Shown here piece after piece: positions 52,211-61,601 of a stretch of 64,000 nt of DNA. The notes beneath the pieces are model-generated. The model had not been told where the DNA came from and did no database searches. It was given only the letters and a program-made list of their open reading frames with translations. Source of the DNA: Sphingobacteriaceae bacterium (GTDB lineage: Bacteria; Bacteroidota; Bacteroidia; Sphingobacteriales; Sphingobacteriaceae); assembly GCA_014380615.1 (NCBI GenBank), contig JACMJM010000057.1, positions 1-64,000 on the forward strand, written 5' to 3'. Made by a program: the position numbers and the translations under genes. Each line of letters begins with the position of its first letter. The stretch's first letter is position 1.

Positions 52211-52954
52211 ATGAGTTTACTAGAGCAAATAGATAAAGACAGGCTACCACAACATATAGCGGTTATTATGGATGGTAACGGCCGTTGGGCTAAAGAGCAG
52301 GGAAAACTCAGAGTATTTGGCCATCAAAACGGAGTTAGAGCTGTACGCGATACGGTGGAAGGAGCAGTTGAGGCGGGAATCAGTTTTCTTACCCTTTATG
52401 CCTTTTCTACAGAAAACTGGAACAGGCCAAAATTTGAAGTTACCGCATTAATGGAGTTATTGGTTTCTACCATAAATAAGGAAACAAAAACACTAATGGA
52501 TAACGAAGTGCGTTTAAACGCTATCGGTAATCTGAGCGCCCTGCCTGCAAAGTGTTATCAGCAATTACAGGAAGCTATTAAAAAAACCTCCGGGAATAGA
52601 AAATGCACCCTTACGCTGGCTTTAAGTTATAGTTCGCGTTGGGAAATAGTTGAAGCGGCACGTAAACTCGGAGAGCAGATTAAGCTTGGTATTTTAGATC
52701 CGAAGGACATTAGTGAAGAGATGTTCTCTACGCAGCTTACCACCGGAGGAATGCCTGATCCCGAATTAATGATCCGCACGAGCGGCGAACACAGGATAAG
52801 CAATTATCTTTTATATCAACTGGCCTATTCGGAGTTGTACTTTACTCAAAAACTTTGGCCTGATTTCCGGCGAGAAGATTTATTTGAAGCGATTATTGAT
52901 TATCAAAAAAGGGAACGCCGTTTTGGGATGACAAGCGAGCAAGTTAAAAATTAA
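52211..52954 (+). CDS. uppS: Isoprenyl transferase (undecaprenyl diphosphate synthase)
   Basis: This cis-prenyltransferase of 247 aa builds undecaprenyl diphosphate, the lipid carrier for peptidoglycan and surface polysaccharides. The P-loop-like IMDGNGRWAKE has the catalytic Asp21. The sequence continues with FGHQNGVRAVRDTVEG, LYAFSTENWNRP, PDPELMIRTSGEHRISNYLLYQLAYSELYFT and WPDFRREDL. All substrate-binding motifs are present. It lies 57 bp upstream of bamA, the usual order in Bacteroidetes. Confidence 0.95.
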   Translation: MSLLEQIDKDRLPQHIAVIMDGNGRWAKEQGKLRVFGHQNGVRAVRDTVEGAVEAGISFLTLYAFSTENWNRPKFEVTALMELLVSTINKETKTLMDNEVRLNAIGNLSALPAKCYQQLQEAIKKTSGNRKCTLTLALSYSSRWEIVEAARKLGEQIKLGILDPKDISEEMFSTQLTTGGMPDPELMIRTSGEHRISNYLLYQLAYSELYFTQKLWPDFRREDLFEAIIDYQKRERRFGMTSEQVKN

Positions 52955-53011
52955 CCTTTAACAAAAATTAACAACTGATTAAGCTAATTTAGCATCGATA
53001 TTTTGAACTAA

Positions 53012-55555
53012 ATGAACAAGTTTTTTATAACATTATATTTTATTGTTTGCGGAACAGCGGCCATGGCCCAGATTGGCCGTCCGATAGCACCTACTCAGCG
53101 CAGGCCGGTTCCCAAAGCCGATGAGGTAAGCTATTTAAATCCTAAAGAATATGTTATCGGGGGTACAACGGTCTCTGGTACAGAGACTCTCGATAAAGAT
53201 ATCCTCGTTCAGATATCCAAGTTAACCAAAGGAGAGCGGATTGAAGTGCCCGGAGAGGCAACAGCTAATGCTGTTAAATTTTTATGGGCGCAGGGTTTGT
53301 TTGACAATGTTGAACTAAGTATTACCAATACAAAGGAAGACACGATCTTTTTTAATATCGCCGTAACAGAGCGTCCCCGTTTAGCACGGATTGATCTTAA
53401 AGGGATGCGCAAAGGTGAAACGGATGATATCAGAGAAAAGTTGAATGACCGAAAGGGGAAAATTGTAAACGAAGGGCTTTTAAGTACAACTACCGCGATT
53501 ATTAAAAAATACTTTAACGAGAAAGGGTATTTATATACCGAAGTAACCTATACCCAGAAGAAGGATGAAAGTCAAACTTCCAGCGTTATTCTTGAGGTAA
53601 CGGTAGATAAAAAGGATAAGACTAAGATCAACGATATAAGTTTTGCCGGGAATACTAAGTTTAAAGACAAAGAGTTAAAAAAACTCCTTAAAAAAACCAA
53701 GGAAAAATCTACCCTTAATATTTTCCGATCGGCTAAATTTCTTCAGGATAAATACGAAGAAGATAAACGTAACATGATCGCTAAAATGCACGCGAAGGGC
53801 TATAGAGATGCGGAGATTGTTACCGATACACTAATTTTAAATAAAGACAACACCGTTAACCTCGAACTGAAGGTTTACGAAGGGCCAAAATATTATTTCG
53901 GAAATTTAACCTTTGCCGGTAATGCTATTTACTCTACCGAGGATCTGAATAAGCTTCTTGCGATTAACAAAGGCGATGTATTCAGCGAAGAAAAGCTTCA
54001 AAAGAAAATAAGCGGCAGTGCTAACGGCGATGATATTTCATCACTTTATCTAAATAACGGATACCTTACTTTTAATGCTGATCCGGTACAAACACGTGTA
54101 CACGGCGACACTATTGATGTGGAGGTAAGAATCTATGAAGGGCCGCTTTATACTATCAATAAAATAACCTTAAAGGGTAACGAAATTACGAACGACAAAG
54201 TAGTAATGCGTGAAATTCGTACCAAACCCGGCGATAAATTCAATAAAGATCTTGTTGTTCGTACTACTCGCGAAATTGCCGCCCTGGGCAATTTTGACGA
54301 GCAAAAAACAGACGTAAGGCCAATCCCGAATCCGGCAGACGGTACAGTGGATATCGAATACAGTGTTACCGAAAAGCCTTCCGATCAGATTGAACTTTCG
54401 GGTGGTTTTGGCGGCGGACGAATAATCGGTACGCTTGGTTTAACGTTTAATAACTTTTCGGCACGCAACCTCTTTAATTTTAAGGAGTGGAAACCGCTTC
54501 CGAAAGGAGATGGCCAAAAGCTTAGCATCAGGGGCCAAACGAACGGTAAAGCTTACCAATCGTATAATTTCTCATTTTCTGAGCCTTGGTTGGGAGGTAA
54601 AAAGCCTATTTATTTCGGTGTAAGTGCATTCACTTCATTACAGTCGAATCAATATTTTAAGGGTATTGCCGATGAGGAGATTCAAAGCATCAGGTTAAAC
54701 GGCTTGACCTTTAGTTTGGGCCAGCGCCTAAAATGGCCCGATGACTGGTTCAGGATTAATCATTCCGTAAATCTTCAGCAATATAAGCTTAAACAGTATC
54801 CGGGGTTTTTATTTGAAACCGGTACTTCATACAATTTTAACTTAACACAGGAAATAAGCCGTAATTCTATCGACGCGCCAATCTATCCTACATCAGGGTC
54901 GCATTTGCGATTAACAATCCAGGCTACTCCTCCATATTCCTTATTCAATAATACCAATTACCGTACAGCCGTAGATGCCGAGCGGTATAAATTTACCGAG
55001 TATCACAAATGGAAGTTTGAGGCACAATGGTATCAGCGTATTTATGGTAAGCTGGTTCTTAAAACACAGGCGCAGTTCGGATTTTTGGGACAGTACAACT
55101 CGGCTGCGGGCCAGTCGGCTTTCGAGCGGTTTAAATTGGGTGGCGATGGTATGCAGGGTTTTGACTTTCTGCAAGGATCGGAAGTTATCGCTATGCGCGG
55201 ATATGAAAATAATAGCGTGATACCTGAGGGCGCGAACCCGAATCTTGCAAGAAGCTCTGGTAGTCCGATCTTTAATAAATATATCGTCGAGTTCAGGTAT
55301 CCTGTTATGAATAGTGCCCAGGCCAACTTGTTTTTGTTAACTTTCGCCGAGGGTGGTAATACCTGGAACAATTTCAAAGACTTTAGTCCGTTTAATGTAA
55401 GACGTTCGGCTGGTGTTGGTGCGAGAATCTTCCTGCCAATATTCGGATTGTTGGGGATAGATTACGGATGGGGCTTCGACCCGATCCCGGGAATACAGTC
55501 GAGCAAGGGGCAGTTCCACTTTAGTATTGCACAACAACTTAACGGTGGATTTTAA
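53012..55555 (+). CDS. bamA: Outer-membrane protein assembly factor BamA
   Basis: BamA inserts beta-barrel proteins into the outer membrane. The 847-aa protein has a signal peptide (LYFIVCGTAAMAQ) and a proline-rich linker. Five POTRA domains lie at about residues 45-450, with repeated KINDISFAGNTKFKDKELKKLL-type and TINKITLKGNEITNDKVVMREIRTKPGD-type segments. A 16-strand barrel follows, with the VRGF-equivalent in GDGMQGFDFLQGSE. The C-terminus ends in FSIAQQLNGGF, with a final Phe as needed for barrel recognition. The two ompH chaperone genes downstream fit the pathway. Confidence 0.95.
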   Translation: MNKFFITLYFIVCGTAAMAQIGRPIAPTQRRPVPKADEVSYLNPKEYVIGGTTVSGTETLDKDILVQISKLTKGERIEVPGEATANAVKFLWAQGLFDNVELSITNTKEDTIFFNIAVTERPRLARIDLKGMRKGETDDIREKLNDRKGKIVNEGLLSTTTAIIKKYFNEKGYLYTEVTYTQKKDESQTSSVILEVTVDKKDKTKINDISFAGNTKFKDKELKKLLKKTKEKSTLNIFRSAKFLQDKYEEDKRNMIAKMHAKGYRDAEIVTDTLILNKDNTVNLELKVYEGPKYYFGNLTFAGNAIYSTEDLNKLLAINKGDVFSEEKLQKKISGSANGDDISSLYLNNGYLTFNADPVQTRVHGDTIDVEVRIYEGPLYTINKITLKGNEITNDKVVMREIRTKPGDKFNKDLVVRTTREIAALGNFDEQKTDVRPIPNPADGTVDIEYSVTEKPSDQIELSGGFGGGRIIGTLGLTFNNFSARNLFNFKEWKPLPKGDGQKLSIRGQTNGKAYQSYNFSFSEPWLGGKKPIYFGVSAFTSLQSNQYFKGIADEEIQSIRLNGLTFSLGQRLKWPDDWFRINHSVNLQQYKLKQYPGFLFETGTSYNFNLTQEISRNSIDAPIYPTSGSHLRLTIQATPPYSLFNNTNYRTAVDAERYKFTEYHKWKFEAQWYQRIYGKLVLKTQAQFGFLGQYNSAAGQSAFERFKLGGDGMQGFDFLQGSEVIAMRGYENNSVIPEGANPNLARSSGSPIFNKYIVEFRYPVMNSAQANLFLLTFAEGGNTWNNFKDFSPFNVRRSAGVGARIFLPIFGLLGIDYGWGFDPIPGIQSSKGQFHFSIAQQLNGGF

Positions 55556-55623
55556 TATTTAATAAGAATTTTGAGGCAAGTCACGGATAATAATGCAAAA
55601 TCTTAGTACCATTAAAAAATATA

Positions 55624-55697
55624 CTAATGAAACCTGCATACTTGCCGCTCGAACACACAATTAGAAAGCTCATGCAAGCTTCATAACCATTTAAAAA
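55624..55697. repeat. Dispersed repeat, copy C (bamA-ompH gap)
   Basis: CTAATGAAACCTGCATACTT ... TTGCCGCTC ... AGCTTCATAACCATT shares both ends and overall length with copy B at 38063-38137, while the arms in between differ. It fills most of the gap between bamA and the first ompH gene. Confidence 0.65.
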
Positions 55698-55709
55698 AAA
55701 TATTCTCGC

Positions 55710-56240
55710 ATGAAAAAGTTGCTTTTAGTATTTTGTTTCCTATTTTTCGGGGGAATTACAGCTTTCGCACAGCGTTGGGCATACGTAGATTCGGAGTATA
55801 TTTTGAAACATATACCAGAATATACATCGTCGCAAAAGCAATTAGACGCGCTTTCGCAGCAATGGCAAAAAGAAGTGGATAATCGCTTAGGTGAAATTGA
55901 CAGGTTGTATAAAGCGTATCAGGCAGATCAGGTGTTATTAACCGATGACATGCGTAAGCGACGCGAAAATGAAATTATAGAAAAGGAAAAAGCCGCTAAA
56001 GAATATCAGCGCATAAAGTTCGGTTTTGAAGGGGAGCTTTATCAGCAACGTATAAAATTAATTAAACCTATACAAGATAGGGTGGCTAAAGCAGTAGAAG
56101 CAGTAGCCGAGGCGGGCCAGCTTGATATGATTTTTGATAAAAGCGGCGATGTTATACTCTTGTACGCAAGTTTGCGTTTAGATAAAAGTAATGATGTAAT
56201 AACCCGTTTAGGATATAAACCGGGTACACTGGCAAAATAG
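55710..56240 (+). CDS. OmpH/Skp-family periplasmic chaperone (first copy)
   Basis: The 176-aa protein has a signal peptide (KKLLLVFCFLFFGGITAFA), then RWAYVDSEYILKHIPEY. A long coiled-coil region (about 40-125, LDALSQQWQKEVDNRLGEIDRLYKAYQADQ) and a C-terminal strand segment (LDMIFDKSGDVILLYASLRLDKSNDVITRLGY) follow. This is the Skp/OmpH jellyfish fold, which guards unfolded outer-membrane proteins on their way to BamA. It is downstream of bamA, with a paralogue 29 bp further on. Confidence 0.9.
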   Translation: MKKLLLVFCFLFFGGITAFAQRWAYVDSEYILKHIPEYTSSQKQLDALSQQWQKEVDNRLGEIDRLYKAYQADQVLLTDDMRKRRENEIIEKEKAAKEYQRIKFGFEGELYQQRIKLIKPIQDRVAKAVEAVAEAGQLDMIFDKSGDVILLYASLRLDKSNDVITRLGYKPGTLAK

Positions 56241-56269
56241 AAAAGGACAATCAACAATTAAAAATTAAA

Positions 56270-56833
56270 ATGAAAACATTCGTTAAAGTAGCGGTAGTAG
56301 CAGTAGGATTATTTTTTACAGGTAGTGCTGTTAATGCGCAGCAAAAATTTGCTCATATTAATTCAGCGGCTTTACTAGAAGTAATGCCCGATGTTAAACA
56401 AGCAGACGCAAAGTTCCAGACTTTCCAAAAAGCAAAACAAGGTGAAATTGAATTGATGCAAGCTGAGTATCAGAAGAAGTTAACAGTGGCTCAGGAAAAA
56501 GAAAAAACTCTAAGTGAAGCCAATAAAGTAGTTGTTGGAAAAGAGCTTGAAGCAATGGGAAAAGAACTTCAGGATCTTGGCAAAAGAATAAGCGATACCG
56601 GCGAGAAAGCAAAACAAGAGCTTGCTCAAAAGCAAGATGAGTTGTATCAGCCAATTTTCAAGAAAGCAGGCGATGCGGTAAATGCTGTTGCTAAAGAAAA
56701 AGGCTATGCTTATGTGTTTGATGTTTCACAGCCCGGAGTGGTATTTTTTGAAGGTGGTGATGATATCCTTGCTTTAGTTAAAACTAAATTAGGAATTACT
56801 GCTACTGCGGCACCTGCCACAGCAAAAAAGTAG
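56270..56833 (+). CDS. OmpH/Skp-family periplasmic chaperone (second copy)
   Basis: This 187-aa paralogue of the preceding gene has a signal peptide (VAVVAVGLFFTGSAVNA), then QKFAHINSAALLEVMPDVKQADAKF. It has a longer, Lys/Glu/Gln-rich coiled coil (about 45-140) and a C-terminal YAYVFDVSQPGVVFFEGGDDILALVKTKLGI segment with an Ala/Pro/Lys tail. It is likely to form trimers like Skp. A clear terminator follows, closing the uppS-bamA-ompH-ompH transcript. Confidence 0.9.
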   Translation: MKTFVKVAVVAVGLFFTGSAVNAQQKFAHINSAALLEVMPDVKQADAKFQTFQKAKQGEIELMQAEYQKKLTVAQEKEKTLSEANKVVVGKELEAMGKELQDLGKRISDTGEKAKQELAQKQDELYQPIFKKAGDAVNAVAKEKGYAYVFDVSQPGVVFFEGGDDILALVKTKLGITATAAPATAKK

Positions 56834-56855
56834 TATAAATCTAAAGGATATTTCT

Positions 56856-56884
56856 AAGCGAGGCATTTATGTCTCGCTTTTTTT
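56856..56884 (+). terminator. Rho-independent terminator after the second ompH gene
   Basis: AAGCGAG (56856-56862) pairs with CTCGCTT (56873-56879) and runs directly into a T tract. It begins 22 nt beyond the ompH stop and separates this unit from the nuo genes. Confidence 0.92.
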
Positions 56885-56978
56885 GCTTTAGACGAGTTTC
56901 ATCATTAGCGAATCCGAGCCTTCTGCTTATAATTGAGGTTAAGCCATAATAGGAATCAAAAATATCCATCCTATTGTT

Positions 56979-56986
56979 TAAGTTTG
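56979..56986 (+). promoter_or_regulatory. Putative -7 element for the nuoH-M operon
   Basis: TAAGTTTG is a perfect TAnnTTTG match 17 nt before the TTG start of nuoH. No clear TTTG lies at the right distance upstream. The terminator at 56856 makes a new promoter here necessary. Confidence 0.5.
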
Positions 56987-57003
56987 CGGCAGCATTTTAA
57001 ACA

Positions 57004-58074
57004 TTGGATTTCTACATCACATATATCTTAGTTGCGGTCGTTTTATTTTCTTTTGTAGCGGTTTTCGCCCTTTTTGCGGTATATGCCGAACGTAAAGTCT
57101 CCGCATTCATTCAAGATCGCTTGGGGCCAATGGAAGTGGGTAAGTACGGCTCATTGCAAACCATTGCCGATATCCTTAAAATGCTTCAGAAAGAATTTAT
57201 TATTCCCGCCGCAGCGGATAAAATTCTGTTTGCCGCTGCTCCCGTAATTATTTTTCTTTCGGTTTACATGGGCTTCGCAACATTGCCCTGGGGGCCAGAT
57301 TTGGTGCCGACGGCATTAAATCTGGGGGTATTTTATGTATTTGCCATTGTTTCGATAGAAGCGGTGGGTATCTTGATGGCGGGCTGGGGCTCGAACAATA
57401 AATATTCATTACTCGGGGCACTGCGCTCTGTGGCACAGGTGGTTTCGTATGAAATACCAGCGGGTGTGGCCATTATTTCGGCTGTAATGATTTCACAAAC
57501 TCTCGATTTGCAGGAGATTACCATGAAGCAGGGGGTGTTATCGGCGGTTAGTATGAAGTTTCTGGGATTTTGGGATGTTAGTGAAATAGGCGGCTTTTTC
57601 GCATGGAATATCTTTCAGGCTCCCCACTTAATTATCGCTTACGTTATATACTTTATAGCATCCTTAGCCGAGTGCAACCGGGCTCCTTTTGATATTCCTG
57701 AGGCTGAATCGGAACTCGTGTCGGGCTTTCATACCGAATATTCGGGAATGCGTTTCGCCTTTATTTTTTTAGGGGAATATTCTATGATGTTTCTTACAGG
57801 GATGTTCGGAGTTGTTTTATTTCTCGGCGGCTGGAACACTTTCTTGCCAAATGTCGGTTCTTTGCGTTTGGCCGACTGGACTACAGGGCCATTCTGGGGC
57901 GTTTTCTGGATTGTATCAAAAGTATTTATAATAGTTGGGACCCAAATGTGGCTGCGCTGGACTTTGCCCCGTTTAAGAGTTGACCAATTGATGAATTTGT
58001 GCTGGAAAGTATTAACACCCTTGGCATTTTTTTGTATGCTTATTTCGGGAATCTGGCAATTACTGGTGATGTAA
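57004..58074 (+). CDS. nuoH: NADH-quinone oxidoreductase subunit H
   Basis: NuoH is the membrane subunit of complex I that forms much of the quinone chamber. The 356-aa protein has about eight helices and the family segments [48 protein letters not shown] and [31 protein letters not shown]. The start codon is TTG at 57004, with a -7 box just upstream and no ATG that preserves the first helix. It is the first gene of the run; nuoA-G are not upstream. Confidence 0.95.
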   Translation: MDFYITYILVAVVLFSFVAVFALFAVYAERKVSAFIQDRLGPMEVGKYGSLQTIADILKMLQKEFIIPAAADKILFAAAPVIIFLSVYMGFATLPWGPDLVPTALNLGVFYVFAIVSIEAVGILMAGWGSNNKYSLLGALRSVAQVVSYEIPAGVAIISAVMISQTLDLQEITMKQGVLSAVSMKFLGFWDVSEIGGFFAWNIFQAPHLIIAYVIYFIASLAECNRAPFDIPEAESELVSGFHTEYSGMRFAFIFLGEYSMMFLTGMFGVVLFLGGWNTFLPNVGSLRLADWTTGPFWGVFWIVSKVFIIVGTQMWLRWTLPRLRVDQLMNLCWKVLTPLAFFCMLISGIWQLLVM

Positions 58075-58086
58075 TTAATTATAAGA

Positions 58087-58680
58087 TTGATACTTAAAAC
58101 TACTATATCCGCAATTAAAACTACCTGGAAGGGAATGGCTCTTACCATGAGGCATTTTTTTGCGGCTGTTAGAAAGCGAAAGTCCATCGATATAAAAAAC
58201 AGTAATTATTTTGCTCAAACCGATGGGGTGGTAACGGTACAGTATCCTCACGAAAAAATGCCCATCCCGGAAGTGGGCCGGTATCAGTTAGATGTAGAAA
58301 TTGATGACTGTATCGTTTGCGATTTGTGCGCAAAAATTTGTCCGGTGGATTGTATCGAGATTGAAAGTATCAAGTCAACTGGTCCGATTGGCCAAACTTC
58401 CGATGGTACAACTAAGCGATTGTATGCCGCGAAGTTTGATATTGATATGGCTAAATGCCTTTATTGCGGACTTTGTACGGTGGTGTGTCCAACCGAATGT
58501 ATCATTATGACAGATCAGTACGACCGAACCGTAACTCATATTTCTCAATTAAATTACCAATTCTCCGACATGTCGCCTCAGGAAGCAGAGGAGAAACGCG
58601 AGGAGTTGGCTAAACAAATGGCAGAGCGGCAGGCGGCCAAAGAAGCAGCCCTTAAAGCAGCACAAAACAAAAAAGAATGA
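58087..58680 (+). CDS. nuoI: NADH-quinone oxidoreductase subunit I
   Basis: NuoI is the ferredoxin-like subunit that carries clusters N6a and N6b to the quinone site. The two 4Fe-4S motifs are CIVCDLCAKICPVDC (about residues 76-90) and CLYCGLCTVVCPTEC (about 123-137), each CxxCxxCxxxC. A hydrophobic, basic N-terminal helix precedes them and a Glu/Lys/Ala-rich tail ends the protein (197 aa). The longest frame starts with TTG at 58087; ATG codons at 58135 or 58147 are alternatives. It is 12 bp after nuoH and overlaps nuoJ by 4 bp. Confidence 0.92.
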   Translation: MILKTTISAIKTTWKGMALTMRHFFAAVRKRKSIDIKNSNYFAQTDGVVTVQYPHEKMPIPEVGRYQLDVEIDDCIVCDLCAKICPVDCIEIESIKSTGPIGQTSDGTTKRLYAAKFDIDMAKCLYCGLCTVVCPTECIIMTDQYDRTVTHISQLNYQFSDMSPQEAEEKREELAKQMAERQAAKEAALKAAQNKKE

Positions 58681-59219
58681 CGGTAGAGCAGATTCTATTT
58701 TATGTTATGAGCGCAATAGCTTTACTCTCGGCACTTTTGGTGGTAAGCCAGAAGAACTTTGTACGCTCCATTTTTCTGTTTTTTTTAACCTTGTTTTCCA
58801 TGGCTGGCCTGTTTGTATTTGCACTGGCCGATTTTGTAGCGATAACCCAACTGGTTATTTATGTGGGAGGAGTATTGGTATTGATGATATTCGCCTTCCT
58901 TTTATCAAACCGGGAACTTTTAAATAATCCGGATTCATCAAAGCAGCAATCATCATTTTTGCATTATCTCCCCGGAATATTAGTTTCTATGCTGTTCTTC
59001 GGTGTTCTGTTGTTTGTATTTTCAGACTTACATCCCGAAAGTTTTCAGTGGATCGCACAGTCGGAATTGAATACATTAAAGCCTCAGGACAACACCATTC
59101 ATTATTTAGGGATTAATATTATGACCCGTTACCTGCTTCCGTTTGAAGTAGTGTCGGTACTATTATTAATGGCATTAATCGGCGCGGCGCATATAGCCAG
59201 AAAGGAGCGCGACCGATGA
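58677..59219 (+). CDS. nuoJ: NADH-quinone oxidoreductase subunit J
   Basis: This is a small complex I membrane subunit of 180 aa with five helices. It has the conserved LADFVAITQLVIYVGGVLVLMIFAFLLSNRE block and a final helix VVSVLLLMALIGAAHIARKE. Its start overlaps the nuoI stop by 4 bp and its stop overlaps the nuoK start by 4 bp, so translation is tightly coupled across the three genes. Confidence 0.93.
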   Translation: MTVEQILFYVMSAIALLSALLVVSQKNFVRSIFLFFLTLFSMAGLFVFALADFVAITQLVIYVGGVLVLMIFAFLLSNRELLNNPDSSKQQSSFLHYLPGILVSMLFFGVLLFVFSDLHPESFQWIAQSELNTLKPQDNTIHYLGINIMTRYLLPFEVVSVLLLMALIGAAHIARKERDR

Positions 59220-59521
59220 TTCCTTTATCACATTTCATGATGATAAGCGCGGCCTTATTTTGCATTGGTTTGTTTGCCGTGCTCTCTAAAAAAAATGCGA
59301 TTCTGATTTTAATCGGAATTGAATTTATGCTTAATGCCGCTATTCTTAATTTTGTGGCATTTAGCAAGCACGATAAACTGGCTTCTGGCGGACAGGTATT
59401 TGCCGTTTTCGCAATAGTGTTGGCCGCGGCAACAGTAGCGGTTACACTTGCCATCGTTCTTAACGTTTATAAATATTACAAAACAATTGACCCAACTAAA
59501 ATAGATCAACTAAGAGATTAA
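59216..59521 (+). CDS. nuoK: NADH-quinone oxidoreductase subunit K
   Basis: This is a three-helix, MrpC-like subunit of 101 aa, the normal size. It shows HFMMISAALFCIGLFAVLSKKNAILILIGIEFMLNAAILNFVAFS, with the conserved Glu of helix 2 (GIEFMLNA), and a third helix with FAVFAIVLAAATVAVTLAI. The second Glu that many NuoK proteins carry in helix 3 is not obvious. It overlaps nuoJ by 4 bp. Confidence 0.95.
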   Translation: MIPLSHFMMISAALFCIGLFAVLSKKNAILILIGIEFMLNAAILNFVAFSKHDKLASGGQVFAVFAIVLAAATVAVTLAIVLNVYKYYKTIDPTKIDQLRD

Positions 59522-59522
59522 T

Positions 59523-61601
59523 TTGGATACATTAACCCAAGGGAACCTTAGCTTATTAGCCGTTATAGCAGCAATATTGCCGCTTTTTACCTTTCTCTGG
59601 ATAGTACTGGTTCCCGGAAAGGAGGGGCGTGGTGCGTCATTCGCTATTTTTAATATTTCGTTAAGTCTTCTTATCTCCGCTTTTCTTTTCATCAAAGTTT
59701 GGAATACCGAAACTATTCATGAGCAGATTCCATGGTTCAGCATAGGGAGTACGGTTTTTAAGGCCGGGATTCTTCTCAATAATTTGTCTGTTTTAATGTT
59801 ATTGCTGGTATCTGCAATCTCACTACTCGTGCATATTTATTCCACCCGTTATATGCAAGGCGATCCTTATCTGCACAGATATTGGGCATATCTCGGGTTG
59901 TTTTGCTTTTCAATGCTTGGATTGGTTATCACGGATAATCTTTTGCTGTTATATATGTTTTGGGAGCTTGTGGGGTTCTCATCTTACTTACTTATCGGCT
60001 TCTGGTTTACAAAAGATACCGCCACACAAGCCAGTAAGAAAGCTTTTATTATGAACCGGCTTGGCGATTTAGGTTTCCTTACCGGAATTATGATTCTGTT
60101 TTCACAATTCGGAACGCTGGATATTCATGCGCTTTTCGCGCAGGGTGGTTTAGTGTTCGAATCAATTATAGAGGGCGGGCTCTGGAAATCTTCCGGTAAT
60201 GTAATGCCCGAATACTGGTTAACTATCGCCGGCCTGGCATTTTTCTTTGGTGCGACAGCTAAGTCCGCACAATTTCCGCTGCATACCTGGTTGCCTGATG
60301 CGATGGAAGGGCCGACTTCGGTCTCCTCTCTTATTCATGCTGCTACCATGGTAGCAGCGGGCGTATTTCTTTTGGCCAGAATTTATCCTGTGTTTGACGC
60401 CACGGTACTTACCGTTATCGCTTCGGTGGGAGCTTTTACAGCCTTTATGGCCGCAACCATTGCACTTACTCAAAACGATATAAAAAGAATTCTGGCGTTT
60501 TCCACGGTTTCTCAGTTAGGGTTTATGATGATTGCGATGGGAGTAGGAGCCTATGCGCCCGGTATTTTTCATTTGGTTACACATGCGTTTTTTAAATGCC
60601 TTTTGTTTCTGGCGGCGGGTGCGGTGATTCATGAGATGGCTCACTTGAAAGAGAAAACCGCTGTTGATTTTGATCATCAGGATATTCAAAATATGGGAGG
60701 TTTGCGCAAATCAATGCCGCTTACTTTTTTCACAATGTTGATAGCCTCCCTCGCACTTTCGGGTATTCCGTTTACATCGGGATTCCTATCAAAAGATGCT
60801 ATTCTGATCCAGTCTTTTGAGTGGGCGCATGACAAAAGCGGATTGGCTAAGCTAATTCCTTATGCCGCCTTATTCACTTCGTTACTCACCGCATTCTATA
60901 TTTCCCGTTTGATTTTTAAGGTATTTTTTGGGGAATTCAAATTATCAAGCCTTTTAAAAGCTGAGTTTAAAGTGCATGAAGCACCAGCGGCTATGAAATA
61001 TGTATTGCTTGTGCTGGCTGTTTTCTGTTTGTTCTTCGCATTTTCATCTAACCCGTTCAATTATGAAAGCTCATGGATCGTTAAGGGCTTAGTTATCACA
61101 TCAGATTCTCCACTTTCCGGCATAGCTACAGCAAGTAGTCATATCAGTCATGTTCTCATTCCGGTAGTGATAAACATATTATCCCTATTCGTTATAGTAC
61201 TTGCCTATGCCTGGTATGTACGGTCTAAGCAGGCACCCGATTTTTCCAAAAACTTCTTATTTCGGTTTTCACAAAAGCAATGGTATTTCAATGAAGTATA
61301 TCAGAAGGGGCCTGTAAACAGCATAACAAACGCATCCAGGTTTACTTATATATTCGACAAAGCCATTATAGACGGATTTGTTAATTCGCTAGGGAAGGTA
61401 GGGATTCTATTATCTTCGATTATCCATTGGATAGACCGTTATATCGTTGATGGACTTGTAAACGGCATTGCCTCGATGGCTAAAACAATTGGTAACTTCG
61501 CCAGACATTTTCAAACCGGAAGGCTGCAACATTATATGATTACCATGGTACTGGTAGTGTTAACATTTTTCATAATTAAAATATTTTTTCAGGCGATATG
61601 A
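59523..61601 (+). CDS. nuoL: NADH-quinone oxidoreductase subunit L
   Basis: This is an antiporter-like proton-pumping subunit, 692 aa. The N-terminal half shows the family segment LLLYMFWELVGFSSYLLIGFW (with the conserved Glu). KSAQFPLHTWLPDAMEGPTSVSSLIHAATMVAAGVFLL and the channel lysines and histidine in KRILAFSTVSQLGFMM follow. The C-terminal 150 residues include the lateral helix and the final helix (about 565-692). The start is TTG at 59523, 1 bp after the nuoK stop. It overlaps nuoM by 4 bp. Confidence 0.95.
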   Translation: MDTLTQGNLSLLAVIAAILPLFTFLWIVLVPGKEGRGASFAIFNISLSLLISAFLFIKVWNTETIHEQIPWFSIGSTVFKAGILLNNLSVLMLLLVSAISLLVHIYSTRYMQGDPYLHRYWAYLGLFCFSMLGLVITDNLLLLYMFWELVGFSSYLLIGFWFTKDTATQASKKAFIMNRLGDLGFLTGIMILFSQFGTLDIHALFAQGGLVFESIIEGGLWKSSGNVMPEYWLTIAGLAFFFGATAKSAQFPLHTWLPDAMEGPTSVSSLIHAATMVAAGVFLLARIYPVFDATVLTVIASVGAFTAFMAATIALTQNDIKRILAFSTVSQLGFMMIAMGVGAYAPGIFHLVTHAFFKCLLFLAAGAVIHEMAHLKEKTAVDFDHQDIQNMGGLRKSMPLTFFTMLIASLALSGIPFTSGFLSKDAILIQSFEWAHDKSGLAKLIPYAALFTSLLTAFYISRLIFKVFFGEFKLSSLLKAEFKVHEAPAAMKYVLLVLAVFCLFFAFSSNPFNYESSWIVKGLVITSDSPLSGIATASSHISHVLIPVVINILSLFVIVLAYAWYVRSKQAPDFSKNFLFRFSQKQWYFNEVYQKGPVNSITNASRFTYIFDKAIIDGFVNSLGKVGILLSSIIHWIDRYIVDGLVNGIASMAKTIGNFARHFQTGRLQHYMITMVLVVLTFFIIKIFFQAI

